The translations under genes were made by a program, and so were the position numbers. A stretch of 64,000 nucleotides of DNA from Rhizoclosmatium globosum (lineage: Eukaryota; Chytridiomycota; Chytridiomycetes; Chytridiales; Chytriomycetaceae): contig MCGO01000012.1 of assembly GCA_002104985.1 (NCBI GenBank), forward strand, positions 496,001 through 560,000, in the 5' to 3' direction. Below are positions 1-18,690 of this stretch, one piece after another. The first letter of the stretch is position 1; each line of letters opens with the position of its first letter. The notes beneath the pieces are model-generated. The model saw only the letters and a program-made list of their open reading frames with translations, was not told where the DNA came from and searched no databases.

Positions 1-17
1 CGTTCAGAAAAACTCAC

Positions 18-516
18 TGCATCAGGTGTTGGCTCCAAGGGTGTGGCCCAATCTATAGCCACAAGTCCTCCGTCTGGAAGTGTCAAAACCTCTCTGTCGT
101 GATATCGTTACAAATCAAATCAATATACATATCTGACAAATTGAAACAATCATCCACCTCTTATAGTCAGGTTTCTTGTATGGCAGTTTACTGATCACAC
201 CAGCCGCAGCAGTTTGCAAGTGTCCGTTGAACAGCAGCGGAGTCGGAGTGAACTTCTTCAATGCGGGGCATTGTTTTACCACGATGGAGTGCAACTGAGT
301 TCGAGTCGGTTTCAATTTTAGTTTATCAAAGTGTTTGTCGTTGTGCAGAATCCCGACAGTTTCACGGGCGTGGTGAAACACAACGTTTGGCGAGCGCTGG
401 CCAATACAGACAAAGTAAAGAGAAACTGCCACGAAACTGACGAACACAATTGTCCGAATACTGTCGATCAACGTGTCAATATGCGGAGAGTCGAAAATGA
501 GATGGGTTGTCTCCAT
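18..516 (-). CDS. ABHD1/ABHD3-family alpha/beta hydrolase, 5' part (gene runs off the left edge)
   Basis: N-terminal part of an alpha/beta hydrolase of the ABHD1/ABHD3 (yeast YMR210W/EHT1-like) family, which act as membrane-bound acyl hydrolases or phospholipases. Exon 1 (516-158) starts at ATG 516 and encodes an N-terminal membrane anchor (TIVFVSFVAVSLYFVCI) and the family signature TPLLFNGHLQT. Exon 2 (93-18) is joined by a 64-nt intron and gives YKREVLTLPDGG and VAIDWA, the usual start of the hydrolase fold. A GTGAGT donor then lies at positions 17-12, so the gene continues beyond base 1. The catalytic Ser-Asp-His triad is outside the window. The start is 82 bp from the divergent binding-protein gene, so they probably share a promoter. 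The family call rests on the signature and is firm; the substrate is unknown. Confidence 0.75.
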
Positions 517-597
517 ATTTGACGGGTGATTTCTGACAAGCAGTTTTCTTCGGCAGCTTTCATTCTTTCTGTTCTCGAACGCCACCAACAAGTGAAA

Positions 598-2313
598 ATG
601 AGCTGTCCTTTCAGTGGAACCACAGACCCCTTTTCGACGCTTCAAATACCAGTTCAATACGCTAAGCTGTTCAGTCTTAGCATCGCGCCTTACACTGCCA
701 CTCTGACCTACGGGAGCTCCACCCTTGTCCTCTCCGCTTGCAACAACCCAAATCCACCAGCAAACTCACTTAAAGTTCCTGTCTCTTTTGTTTCAATAAC
801 TGGCGATTCTGTGCTTGGCTTTGTCGAGCGTCTTGGAAAGCTAAACACAGTCTCCCGAATCGTGAAGGAAGTGGCAACTTCGGCCTGTGCGTTAGGCCTG
901 TCGCAAGCAGCTCTGGCTTCAAATACTTCGGTGTCGAGCGCAACGTTTGGACCGGGTGGGATTGATGTGTCTGCGTTGATTGCTCAAGAGGCATCGCCGC
1001 TTGCTCGTGCTGACTGGCTCACCTTCTTTGATGCCTTTTACGCATTTCAAGGGAATAGTCCGTCTGTATTGAAGCAGATTCAGACAAAGTACCAGTGCGT
1101 GGCTCAAAAAGTTACTGCGTACAGGAATACCGGTGGCGGTCTCCCAACTGTACTAGTTGCTCAAGCAGATTTAACATCAAATAACATTGTTGCTGTTTCG
1201 AATCCATCCTTCTGGCGTGTTATACTGACTGACGCAGGTGAATACCAAGTGAGAGCTGGAAGTATGGAGATGGACAAAGTTCAACAAGATGTCCTAGTTA
1301 CCGATTCTTCAACGATTGGCATATACGTTTTCTGCCAATTGTATTCGGAGAGCGTTCAATCCACCAAAACCATCGACCAGTAACTAATTTAATATCAATA
1401 GGTGCAATCCCACAATTTGCCGTCGACAAATCTACGTTTCTTACACTTGCAAAGACGGCAGATGTTTTGTTGGAAGTAACTCCGGACTTAGGCGTCAACT
1501 TTGATATTGCCCTTTTCTCAAAAGTTTATGGATTAAGAAGTGAAGATCCTGGGTATCCATTCCTGGGTGGTTTTAATAGTCAAGTATGGCGATATGATAG
1601 GAGGACGGCTTCGGGATATGATGGTATGTTTCTTTGAAGGTTCCCTGTCCAGCAACACACAGTCTTCAAAAATAACACTTTACTGCACAGATTATTTCCA
1701 GTCAGGCCCTTCCCAGCCCGATATCCTCCTTCAAGATCTCCTTGAAATATGGTCTCCAAAGTACAACCCTTCTGCCTCTGTCACACAATCCTATTTTATG
1801 CGAAACATTTTTTACGACGCATCGTATCACCAAGTTATGTATTCGGAATGTCCCGCCGACGCTTCGTTGGTGATCCCAGCTGTTCCCTGCACTGATAGTA
1901 ACAAATTCTTGCCGTCAATTGGACGTTTCGCTTCAAATAATGCAGGTGGGAGTGGTGGAGGCAGCTCTGATGGTTCCACAACTGGGACACCAACGCCAAA
2001 TAATACCAGTGGAAGTGGTGGATTTAACCTGGCTGCACTCGTAGGATCTCTGTTTGCTGTCGCGCTATTTTTGCTGCTGATATTCTACCTATATCGAAAG
2101 TATGGACATCTTGTTGTCACTGGGCCAGGGAATCAGAGCTGGATCCAGGAATCTGTGCAAAAGCGACGATTCTTTAGGATGGTGGAAGAAGATGAAGACA
2201 GATTACAACGTCAAAGTGGTATTGAATTGGAAACGCGTAGGGGACAGGGAAAAGGAAGAGTAGGCTGGAGAAGAGAGGGTGGCGGAATGCCCGTACTGGA
2301 TGGGGATGAATAA
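598..2313 (+). CDS. Cell-surface protein with TroA/BtuF-like periplasmic-binding ectodomain and one membrane span
   Basis: Resembles class III (TroA/BtuF) substrate-binding proteins, which in bacteria capture metals, B12 or siderophores. Three exons are inferred: 598-1237, 1402-1623 and 1691-2313. The first junction uses a CAG/GTGAAT donor and restores ILTDAGAIPQF, the DAGA step typical of this fold; the second has GTATGT and CACAG ends. The ectodomain is followed by a Gly/Ser/Thr linker, one membrane helix (ALVGSLFAVALFLLLIFYLY) and a charged cytoplasmic tail of about 70 residues. There is no bacterial-style lipobox. The N-terminus starting MSCPF is not a clear signal peptide, so a 5' exon may be missing. 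Inferred role: a surface binding protein or receptor. The fold call is made from sequence pattern only. Confidence 0.6.
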
Positions 2314-2358
2314 TTTAATTGATTGCATTGCATTGCATGAGTTTTCTCAATGTTGGCT

Positions 2359-3152
2359 TCATTTCAAAATGTACATATGAACGGGATAATATTCCCTAGG
2401 TTCCGTAATAACTATTCGTTTGGTAACTTGTAAACCTGCTTGTTCGAAGATGGATTCAAGTTCATTTGGTGGTCGTGTTATTGAGTGATCGTGCGTTTCA
2501 GCAACACCTCGTTGGCTGACATTTTCCTTGACTCCAATTACGCCGTTGGTCGTAAGTGCATCCCTACACCTTTTCAACAGTGCGATTATGTCGTCTGGAA
2601 ATTAAGAGTCAGAAATCTGAAATCACAAGATTGAGCAGATGAATACCATCCATGAGATGGACTAATACCCATTGTATCCATATCATATCGTATCGCCCAA
2701 TTGCTGGATTGAACTCTTGCAAACCAATTGGAATTAATTCTTGCACTTTTCCTGACGCCACCTCATCTTTCAAGTACGAGTCGCGAGCTTCATCAAGAAA
2801 CTTTGAATTCTGATCAACTAAATCAACTTTCTCAAAGAACTTGAGGAGAAAGTTCTTGGATGCTCGACCAATGCCTGCACCGCAATCTGATCGAGTAATG
2901 GATATCAAGAGTGCATTGTAAAAGAAGGATGAATAAATTACCACAAGCATAATTGAGCGACACATTTGCGTGATTTTCCAAGAAGTCATTGAAGAAGTGG
3001 ATGTTTGTGCTGATATCAAGATCTGAGAGATCTCCAAACTCCGTTGCTCCAAAGCCGCCCATCATTCCATCAATTGACGCATCAACCGCACTCCAGTAGT
3101 TTGAAGCTTGATGGTAGATCGTGGCATATGTGAGCGAGACCAAGAACATCAT
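2359..3152 (-). CDS. Alpha-N-terminal protein methyltransferase (NTMT1/Tae1 family)
   Basis: SAM-dependent enzyme that methylates the alpha-amino group of proteins starting with X-Pro-Lys, such as ribosomal proteins. Three exons (3152-2942, 2886-2647, 2594-2359) with 55- and 52-nt introns restore a continuous protein. The family motif VDGMMGGFG-like start (ASIDGMMGGFG), SAM motif I (DCGAGIG), the peptide-binding segment YDMIWIQWVLVHL and the C-terminal PREYYPVHMY all follow the order of human NTMT1. The start is either of two adjacent ATGs (3152 or 3149); the latter lies just inside the overlap with the divergent lectin reading frame. Expected to act in cytosol and nucleus. The 3' end is 45 bp from the convergent binding-protein gene. 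Family assignment is strong. Confidence 0.85.
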
Positions 3153-3252
3153 GAGGACGGTGGCTCGTTTCCCCATCTTTTTTGAAATTGGACTGACGCC
3201 TCCCACATTCAGCAATTCTAAGAAATCAATTTCTATTCCAAAATTCGTTTCG

Positions 3253-3733
3253 ATGCTCAACAAACCAATTGCTAACGCTCCTCCGTCTGGTTTCGCTGAA
3301 GTTACTTGGGCTATTCCGCCAACCATCCCTGACGCGCGATGCTCTGTTCCGGGTGGTCCCAATTTGTTTGCAGGATCAAAAGTCCTTAGTCCCAACGGCA
3401 AGTTTTCCCTTGCGCTTCAGGTTTGCATCCTATTGATGTTGGATGAAACTGATCCTCGGCATTCCACAGTACGATGGAAACCTCGTGCTGTACAGGGACT
3501 CCACCACAGCTGTTTGGAACACCAAAAGTTACGGTCACCCGGAAATCACTCATTTAGACTCTCAAAGCTTGTTTTTAAATGATATCCACATGAATGCAGT
3601 GTGGAAGCCTTTTTACGCTTACAGGGTGAAAGATACTCCAACGCCATTAGGATCAATTCTTTGTGTTCATAATGACGGGTCTTTGAAGGTGTATACAACG
3701 GGCGAAAATGCTCAGAAGACTGTTTGGCCTTAG
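3253..3733 (+). CDS. Bulb-type (mannose-binding) lectin domain protein
   Basis: Small B-lectin protein. Two exons with a 49-nt intron (3421-3469): the joined sequence reads SPNGKFSLALQYDGNLVLY, which contains the QxDxNxVxY-type sugar-binding signature of the monocot mannose-binding lectin fold, followed by a second repeat (LGSILCVHNDGSLKVY). The protein ends in TVWP. The frame is open back to ATG 3151, which overlaps the start codon of the methyltransferase on the other strand; ATG 3253 is given as a conservative start. No convincing signal peptide is visible in either version, although comparable lectins are often secreted. It is convergent with the F-BAR gene, 45 bp apart. Domain call is good; start is uncertain. 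Confidence 0.65.
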
Positions 3734-3778
3734 CAACAATAAAAGTGACATTTGCTTTAATCTGTAATCCTTATGATT

Positions 3779-6519
3779 TTAAATTCTCTCAACATACGAA
3801 GCAGGGAATAGGCCTTCTGCACCTCGAAGTCTCCCATTCCACCAGTCATTATCGCTTGAATCTAACACTTCAATTACTTCAGCCGTGCTGAAGGACAGCT
3901 CTCCTGCATCTCCAGCCGAATAGTCATACAGTGCCTTAACTCTGAACGTTCTCGGCTTTTGCGCTTGCAGGCGTGGCTGGATTGATAGTTAGGTATGCAC
4001 TGTTCAAACCAAAGACTCACCGATGTTGGGACAGACGATGTGCGGGACCCATTTGTTAATTGCTTCACATACGAAACAGGGAATTGACCCTTTCCTCTGG
4101 GACCTTCACCTTCCCACCAATCAGCACTGCCAGTGTTTTTGTTGGTGATGGTAATGATGTCCCCAGCAGAAAATGTCAATTCTCCAGCAACAGAGCCAGC
4201 ATAATCATATAATGCCTGCACTTTTTCTGCAGAGCTTGCCGGTGTGGGCTTTGGGAATCGAGGAAGGGACGTAATTGTTGGTGAACCTGTGACGATTTCT
4301 TTGATGTAGTTGAACGGAACCAAGCCCTGACGACCCGTTCTCTTTGAAGTTACCTGGATTGTGTAATTTAATGAACTGATTGGAAGAAAAGTGATGCACA
4401 AACCAAGAGCCATCCATTCGACTCAATACTTTCTGAAGTTAATTCTTCTCCTTCAGCAAACGCAAGTTCTCCTTCCTCGTTTGTTTCATATCCGTACACA
4501 GCGACGTAGAAACGGGAACTCAGGTTAGATGCAGAGGTAAGGCCTCTAGTTGGTAGAACAACATCTGTGTTTTTGATAGGAGCAACTGAAAGAAGAGTGA
4601 GTATTTTAAGTTGGCCACACACTGCGGACTCACTATTTGCTCTTTCCAAAATAGCAATTTGCGCCGTCAATCGACGTTGGACACAAATCAAGATATCCAT
4701 TGAGTTTTCCAAATCCAATAATTGCTGAGTTACATTTTATGAGCCACACTAAAACAAAACATGTTCTTACATCTGCTGTAGCCATAGCGTTTCCAAATTG
4801 AGGAGTCGCAGCATATGTGGCCGCTAGTTGTTTGACTCCAGCATGGTCTGCTGTCTTTTTCGCCAAAGCACTAGCAATTTCGTCTGACTGAGTCTGCAGA
4901 TGAGCTAGTTTATGTCCCAAAACTACTTTGCTCGTTTCATTCACAACAATATCACTTTCCTGAAGCAACAGTTACAGCACTATAAAAAAGCTATCCGCTA
5001 TTTACCCTGTCCCCAGGATACGCTTCAAATATGTATGGCTTTGGGTCAGCAAACAGTTGCGCGTTATCGAAAACGAAAGTCTCTGTATCGATTTTGTGGT
5101 CAATCTTGTCACAAACAACTCGGATGTGCCCAACAGCGTCGGTGATCGATTGAGCCAAGGAGGTTTCCAACTCAGTGTGGATCGCAAACATGTTCCTGGC
5201 AACAGCATGGAAATCGTTGTCGAATTTCTGTCATCATTGCCAAGGTTCAACACATTTCAACTGATCATTAAGTACACCAACCTTCATCCAAGTGGAGAGA
5301 TCGTGAGAGTAGTATTGAGATTGTTGTGAATTCACAGACGCGATGGCGAGAAGGTAATCGTTTCTTGCTTCAGCGAGACGAGCATCGAGCGACTTCCACT
5401 TTTGACGGAGCTTTACACAAACAAGGTTAGCTAAATTAATTGCATGAACATTAAGAGCCATACTAGTTCGACGCGTTCTTCTCCATCCATTCCCGAAACA
5501 GCATTTTTCAATGCATTAAATCCAGAGTTTGGTTTCTTTGCCGTCTCTTCATACTTTCGTTTTGCAGTTTCAGTCTCTTTTGCAGCACGTTCATACGCCA
5601 ATTTCACTGGTTGGATTGGGATAGATTGATGAGTCATGGGCTAATTTCCAGAAACAATGTGGCTGACGTACTCTTTTCCAGATCATCATACGTGGTATGT
5701 AACTCTTGTTGATATTTAATTGCGAAATCCATCGTCTTTCGTAAAGAAACATTGCGTTCTTTGGTGTAGTCTTTCAGGAATTCGGATATTTCGTTGGCAG
5801 TGCGGTCACTGGCATACGCTCTCGCCTTCCCCATCCGTTCGGATTCAGTAATGAGAGCCAAATAAGTTGTATAGATGGCTCTGGACACGGTTGATTCGAT
5901 GAGCCAATGAGCAGATGAATGGATTGGGATGTCTTCAACAATAGATGTCGTACCTGACTGACGAACCATCCTCATTCACATACACCTCCTCTTCTTGTGT
6001 TTGATGAGACACGTCCGGACCAGTACCTTTGCTTTCACGAGGCTTCTTGAAAGTGTCTTTGAATAAATTCGCAGTGCTTTTCCCAGACATGCCACTAAGA
6101 GTTGGACCACGTCTAAACTTTTTGGATTGCATTGATTTTGCCTGGTGAAGAGAGTGTTTAAGGGTTTGCGGCTGTTGTGGCTATGCACACATCACACTTG
6201 CCAATTTCTCAAGTCCGCGGCCGTATTCATCATCGAGCCTCGCCTTCTCCTTCATGAAGGCCCGAAGCTCGTTCAGGACTTCCAAGTTGCCTTCTGCGCG
6301 ATACTGCAGCTTTGAGAGTTGTGTTTGCTGACTCTTCTTGATCGCCTGGTTCGGTTAAGGTGGTGAGTGCCAAATTACAAATCTAGTGGAGAATAGGGAG
6401 GCGACAGGGCCCAGACGAGCAAGCAACATAGTAAGATAAAGTGTCGGCAGAGTGCATTCCAATGCAGGGTGTTCACGGGAATAATAAATGCAGGATGGAG
6501 AGAGCACCTTTGTAGCCAT
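3779..6519 (-). CDS. F-BAR domain protein with three C-terminal SH3 domains (Bzz1/Toca-like)
   Basis: Membrane-curvature and actin-regulating adaptor. Twelve exons join in frame: 6519-6508, 6345-6196, 6141-5954, 5880-5672, 5606-5464, 5410-5282, 5227-5006, 4959-4771, 4724-4634, 4585-4404, 4353-4021, 3976-3779. The FCH/F-BAR start is seen in EVLNELRAFMKEKARLDDEY. The long middle is helical, and three SH3 domains follow: FYVAVYGYETNEEGELAF...GLVPFNYI, VQALYDYAGSVAGELTF...GQFPVSYV, and VKALYDYSAGDAGELSF...GLFPASYV. The yeast orthologue Bzz1, which activates WASP/Las17 at endocytic patches, has two SH3 domains, so a third is notable. The first exon is only 12 nt (ATG plus three codons) and is the least certain part. 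A Dip1/SPIN90 Arp2/3 activator is also in this window. Confidence 0.8.
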
Positions 6520-6607
6520 TGACGAACAGCGCTTTCTTTTTTTTGTTCTCTCTCTGACAACCAAGACAACACCAACACCAACAACCCACCCACCCATTTA
6601 ATTAATC

Positions 6608-7843
6608 ATGTCGCTCTTTGGGTTCACCGCCGCCGCCGCCGCAACCGCCGATGCCGCGCTCGACTCGCTCTTCTCATCGACCAAAACTGAAGTCGTCGCT
6701 CCGTCTCGCAAGGCCGCAGCACCAGCTTCCGCGGAAAAGACCGAGAAGGAAACAGACATTTCAGTGGACGACGCTGTCTCAGAAGATGACGATGACGAAG
6801 ACGATGCCGATGGCAAAACAAAGAAGGCTAAGAAGACCCCTTCAAAGGAGGAAATCGAAAAGAACAAACGCTCTGTCTTTGTCGGGAATCTTCCTGTTGC
6901 TGCTACCCAGAAGGTTCCTTTCTCAGATTGATTGCTTCTCTGATCTGATCATGTGTGTTTTAGGCCGTCTCAAAGAAACTGCTTGCTCTGTTTAAGCAGC
7001 ACGGTCCTGTCGAATCCATTCGATTCCGTTCAATTGTAAGTCCATAGAATCGAGTCACTCGACTTTTGCAGCCCCTAATCAACTCTATTCCAGGCTTTCT
7101 TGAACAATGTTCCCAGAAAAGTTTCATATTTGGCAAAGGAATTCCATCCTGACAGAGATACACTCAATGCCTATATTGTTTACAAAACTAAGGAAGCTGC
7201 TGCGAAAGCGTTGGACTTGAACGGACATGTCTTTGAAGGGAAGCACTTGCGTGTCGATAAAGCCATCAAATCTGTGAGTTTTCCAGCATGATGCTTTCAA
7301 GAATACTTATCTGTATATGGTAGGACGTGAATGACTTTAAAAAGTCTGTCTTTCTTGGCAACCTTGCATTTGACATTGTAGAAGAATCTGTCTGGCAGTT
7401 TTTCAAAGATTGTGGTGAAATCAGTTGAGTGCTTGTTTTCAAAACCTTGTAGTCTTGTCTTACTAACTGCTATACACCACTGCTGCAGAAAACGTCCGCA
7501 TTGTCCGCGACAAGTAATACTTACCTCCTCTCTTGTATTCATTCTTATTCACATCTGCTTGTTTTTTAGAAAAACAAACCTGGGAAAAGGTTTTGGCTAC
7601 GTCCAATTTGCTGACGGTCACGATGTCGATATTGCTCTCAAGATGGATGGACAGGAACTTTCGGGTCGTAAAGTCCGCGTGACGAAATGTTCAAAATCTC
7701 AGATCTTGCAGAGGCACGCTCGGAAAGCAGAGAAAGGAAAAGGGGGTAAGCCAGGAGCAGCCAAAGGAAAACCCCATGTTGGAGGAAAGACTAGACAAGG
7801 GAATTCATCGGGCAAGAAGGGGGGAAAACAGAGTTCCAAATAA
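6608..7843 (+). CDS. Nucleolar RNA-binding protein with two RRMs (Nop12/RBM34)
   Basis: Ribosome-biogenesis RNA-binding protein of the Nop12/RBM34 family. Six exons (6608-6913, 6964-7035, 7094-7273, 7324-7423, 7489-7513, 7570-7843) give a continuous protein. After an Ala-rich start and an acidic Asp/Glu stretch, RRM1 begins at SVFVGNLPV and RRM2 at KSVFLGNLAF, with RNP1-like KGFGYVQF. The C-terminus is rich in Lys, Gly and Ser, as in nucleolar proteins. One exon is only 25 nt. The gene diverges from the F-BAR gene with about 88 bp between start codons, suggesting a shared promoter. Family assignment is strong from the two-RRM layout and nucleolar-type tails. Confidence 0.8.
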
Positions 7844-7935
7844 AGAATCAATCTACATTGTTTGTGACCAAAGCGTGCAGAATCGCGCCACCAAAACAAA
7901 GCAACTGCAAATCTACCATCAAACCGCTTCATCAA

Positions 7936-8715
7936 ATGTCCCTTACCTCACTACCCACGGAAGTTCTTCTCTTGATCTTTATCCATGTTTCTCCTACTGA
8001 GAGTCCCAAACTGTTTCGACTGAACCGCCGACTCTGCTCCATTCTCACATCACCTTCTTTTGCCTCGCAGAACATCCAGCAGTTTGTCCCTCTTCCGTCG
8101 TCTTTAGTATTGAAAAACCCAACATATTTGGACCGACTGTGGTTCCTCTGGCCTGAAACCTTCCAATATGCATATGCCAAACAGGCTCATTCCGGAACCA
8201 AGGAGATCCTTTGGGCGAACCAAGGTCTCACTTCCATATCAGGCGCATTACCATCTTCTTTGAATTTACTTGCGGGTCTCACTATTCTCGATCTGTCAAA
8301 TAACCCACGCCTGTGCCCAGAAGAGATTCCAGAACATCTGTTCACACTGAACAAGCTCACTACTCTAAATCTTGCCAACATTGGTCTGCAGGGATTTTTG
8401 TCACCTCGTATCTCACAACTCTATAATTTGGAACACCTCAATCTGGCCAGAAATGCCTTGGAGGGACATATCCCCAGTGAGATTGGCTTGTTAGTCAACT
8501 TGCACCATCTGTCCCTGAGAAACAATCAATTGAGTGGAAAGATTCCTTGTGAGTTGGGAAAACTGACGCAATTGAGGACTTTGAATCTTGCTCACAATTA
8601 TTTCTGTGGTGCTCTTCCACTTCAGATTGAGCTGTTACCTCTTCTTGATTCTTTGTATTTGGAGAGCAATGTGATCAGGATGCATAGGCTCGGAGCATTT
8701 GGTATGGCACACTAA
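7936..8715 (+). CDS. F-box-like plus leucine-rich repeat protein
   Basis: Single-exon protein of about 259 aa. The N-terminus (SLTSLPTEVLLLIFIHVSP) matches the first helix of an F-box, the Skp1-binding motif of SCF ubiquitin ligases. About six plant-type leucine-rich repeats follow (for example LYNLEHLNLARNALEGHIP, LVNLHHLSLRNNQLSGKIP, LTQLRTLNLAHNYF). The same GxIP style is seen in the LRR protein at 48.4-49.3 kb, so they belong to one local family type. The start is ATG 7936 because the preceding in-frame sequence overlaps the Nop12 3' region and is not domain-like. Inferred role is substrate binding in an SCF complex; no target can be named. Confidence 0.65.
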   Translation: MSLTSLPTEVLLLIFIHVSPTESPKLFRLNRRLCSILTSPSFASQNIQQFVPLPSSLVLKNPTYLDRLWFLWPETFQYAYAKQAHSGTKEILWANQGLTSISGALPSSLNLLAGLTILDLSNNPRLCPEEIPEHLFTLNKLTTLNLANIGLQGFLSPRISQLYNLEHLNLARNALEGHIPSEIGLLVNLHHLSLRNNQLSGKIPCELGKLTQLRTLNLAHNYFCGALPLQIELLPLLDSLYLESNVIRMHRLGAFGMAH

Positions 8716-8943
8716 TATTCAAATAACGTATCTCCTGACGCGTTTAAAAACAATAAGATAGTCTTAAAAGTATACATCGTTTTCACAATTTTTCATAAAC
8801 GGAAGATCGCCAATATTTTCGTCAAGACCACAACACCTGGTCGGACTTGAATCTTAACCTTCGCTGATACCTGACAAAGACTCTACACATTTTCGAATAA
8901 CGAGCGAGGAAATACTTAGTGGCTTACGAAACGCGAGAAAGAT

Positions 8944-16323
<7,380 letters not shown>

Positions 16324-16355
16324 ACTCTTTTTTTTTAAATTAATAAACTTGGGAC

Positions 16356-18581
16356 ATGGTTGATTTTGCGTTGTTGGAGCAACTGCAAGACCGCCACAAC
16401 GCCCTTCAGGCCACTCTTCGCCACTTTGAATTCATTTCAAATGCAACGAAAGTAGCGAATTCGGGCAGCCAAAACAAGCGAATCCAGTTTGAAGAGCTAG
16501 CGAGGATTGTGGCAAACTGGCACCAAACATCGCATTCCTCCGTGTTGAACGACTTTGCCTCGAAACTGGTCACCGATGCGTTCGACCCTCTTTACACTCC
16601 GCTGTCAAAGTAGGTGTCGTTCTCTGTCATTCGAGACTGATGGATCAACAGGGACTTGGACTCGCTCTTGACAAAGTGTGGATGGCCTGGTTCAACTATC
16701 AAACTTGCGCCTGCTTCTAAACAAGAGATCATGTCGGCTTTTATTGGCCTGGTCGATTTATTTGACATGTACGTTCCCAATCAACAGTCAACATGAACTC
16801 ATTGAAAGTTAGCCTCGTCAAGTCAGGAACCGATGCTTCACAGTTCCAGCAGCCTCTCCACATTGTCTTTAACGAAGTACTGGTTCATTTCAAATATCAC
16901 TTTTACCTGCAGAAGTCCGGAACAAATAGAACAGACAAGGTTTGGCAAGTAACAAATCGTTTCTTCACTTATCTTCATTAATCTAGCCTGAATGGATGCT
17001 CCGTTATGCATTGAAGTTGATTGAAGATCATGGGTCTTTCCTTGAGTTTCTTCAAGATGGGTTAAACGAACGGGAAGAAAACAGCATAATAGTAAAGGTA
17101 ATACACGCGATTTTGAATGAAAATTACTAACAAAGTAACTCTAGACGGAATATATCTCGTTTTTGATGGGATTCTTGAAGGAAAAGATTCAGCAGCAGGC
17201 GTTCCGAATGATGGGGAATCCTGAACTCTTCTCGCACCTTGTCACAGAAGCAATGCGATTCGACAAAACAATGCTTAAGGTTCATCAATATGATGGATAC
17301 ATTGATGGGCAGACCTACCGTGGAAGAGTCACAGATGTCTTCGTCGAAGAATCGCAGCTCTTTCAGTGTTGGTTGGATATTGAACGAGAAGGTGAACTTT
17401 GTCAAAACTGCAACTATATTTGACACACATTTCAGCTGCGTTCTATAGATACTCGGAAATTATGAAAGTGGATCCTTGGAACCCAAGCTTGTCCTCAGCA
17501 GGACTTGTCAAACACACAAACTCATCCGAAAAACTTGTTGATTTGTTAGCTGTTATTACTGGTAATTGTGGGTTATGAAACGTTCGTTGACTAACGATTG
17601 GATTAGAGAGGTATCGGAGTTTGCCTCCTCAATACCAAGTCGCCTTCTTTGAAGTAGCTCAACTTAGCATCTTATCACAATACTTGACGGACGCAAAAGT
17701 TGTATTGAATAATCACCAAAGCACTTTCGATCCAAATACGAAAGAAGGAGCGTTCAAACGAAAGCTGGATCGTTTAACCAAGGTTTTATATGTTGCAGGA
17801 TCGCTTGAAGTGGTAACAGACGCCACGAACGAATGGTCAGAAGATATTGTAAGGACTTCATTTCAGATTATAATTTGGAGCTAAGATGTTGTAAGCTTTT
17901 CTTGGATATGCTCAAGTTTTACAATCCTTCATTCAACTCCGACTCTGATCCATTGCTTAACTCTGTATTTGCTGGAATCGAGAAAGAGTATTCGAAAGTG
18001 ATCGAGCAGATCGAAAGTGTTGTGGCAGAAGATTGTTTGCAAGAGATTGTGGAAAGTATGTGGCAATACGATTCCAAGTGAGTTATCGATTCATTCATTG
18101 ATCAACGCTGATATTCTGCTAGAAAATGGAATGCAAGTTATATCGAGGAAGGAGATGCGGTTTCGGTGGAACTTACTGAAGCCTTGAGCCACACTAAGGC
18201 ATTTATTTCACTGATTTCACAAGTTCTACCACGAAAGTTATGCAAAGGGCTTCAACGTGCACTTTTGGCGCAGATTATGGATCGTTTACTTACAAGGCCT
18301 GTTTCGAAATATACCTTCTCGTTGCAGGGAGCCTTACAACTGGAGCGTGACGTCAGTGCTTTCATTTCGTACTTTCCGCCTTCGATTGTCAGACAAACTG
18401 CCGCTGTGAAGAAGATGCGGGATACCTTGCACATTTTGGTTCTCAGCCAGGAACAACTACTTTCTTTACATGAACGGCTTTCGGCGGGGATAATGCAGTC
18501 CTGAATGACATTGGCGTTTCAAAGCTCACAAGCTCAGAAGCCATGAACCTTTTGAAGAAGCGTGTAGCCAACATCCAATAA
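16356..18581 (+). CDS. RINT1/Tip20 family ER vesicle-tethering protein (Dsl1 complex), with a probable frameshift near the 3' end
   Basis: Subunit of the Dsl1/NRZ tether for Golgi-to-ER vesicles. Nine exons (16356-16609, 16652-16768, 16813-16939, 16987-17097, 17145-17391, 17436-17561, 17607-17848, 17896-18077, 18123-18581) give the RINT1/TIP20 signature region: FKYHFYLQKSGTNRTDKPEW, then LRYALKLIEDHGSFLEFLQD and ERYRSLPPQYQVAFFEV. The open frame stops at 18504, but another frame continues GDNAVLNDIGVSKLTSSEAM...LKKR to a stop at 18579-18581, the usual family C-terminus. One extra G in the GGGG run at 18486-18489 would join them. Either that base is missing from the consensus or the gene ends about 30 residues early. 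The start is 33 bp after the myosin stop on the same strand. Confidence 0.75.
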
Positions 18582-18690
18582 AAGCGAAATGAACAGAGAG
18601 TATATATAGCGCGAGTTTATATTGATCATTATGAATATCAAACACCAAACTCCCCTTCCTTCACAGAAACAGAGGACTCAAATAGGTAAT

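Noticed and set aside
2832..3401. Minus-strand frame of 189 codons starting upstream of the methyltransferase
   Set aside because: Only the part from 3152 down fits NTMT1; the rest is antisense to the lectin exon.
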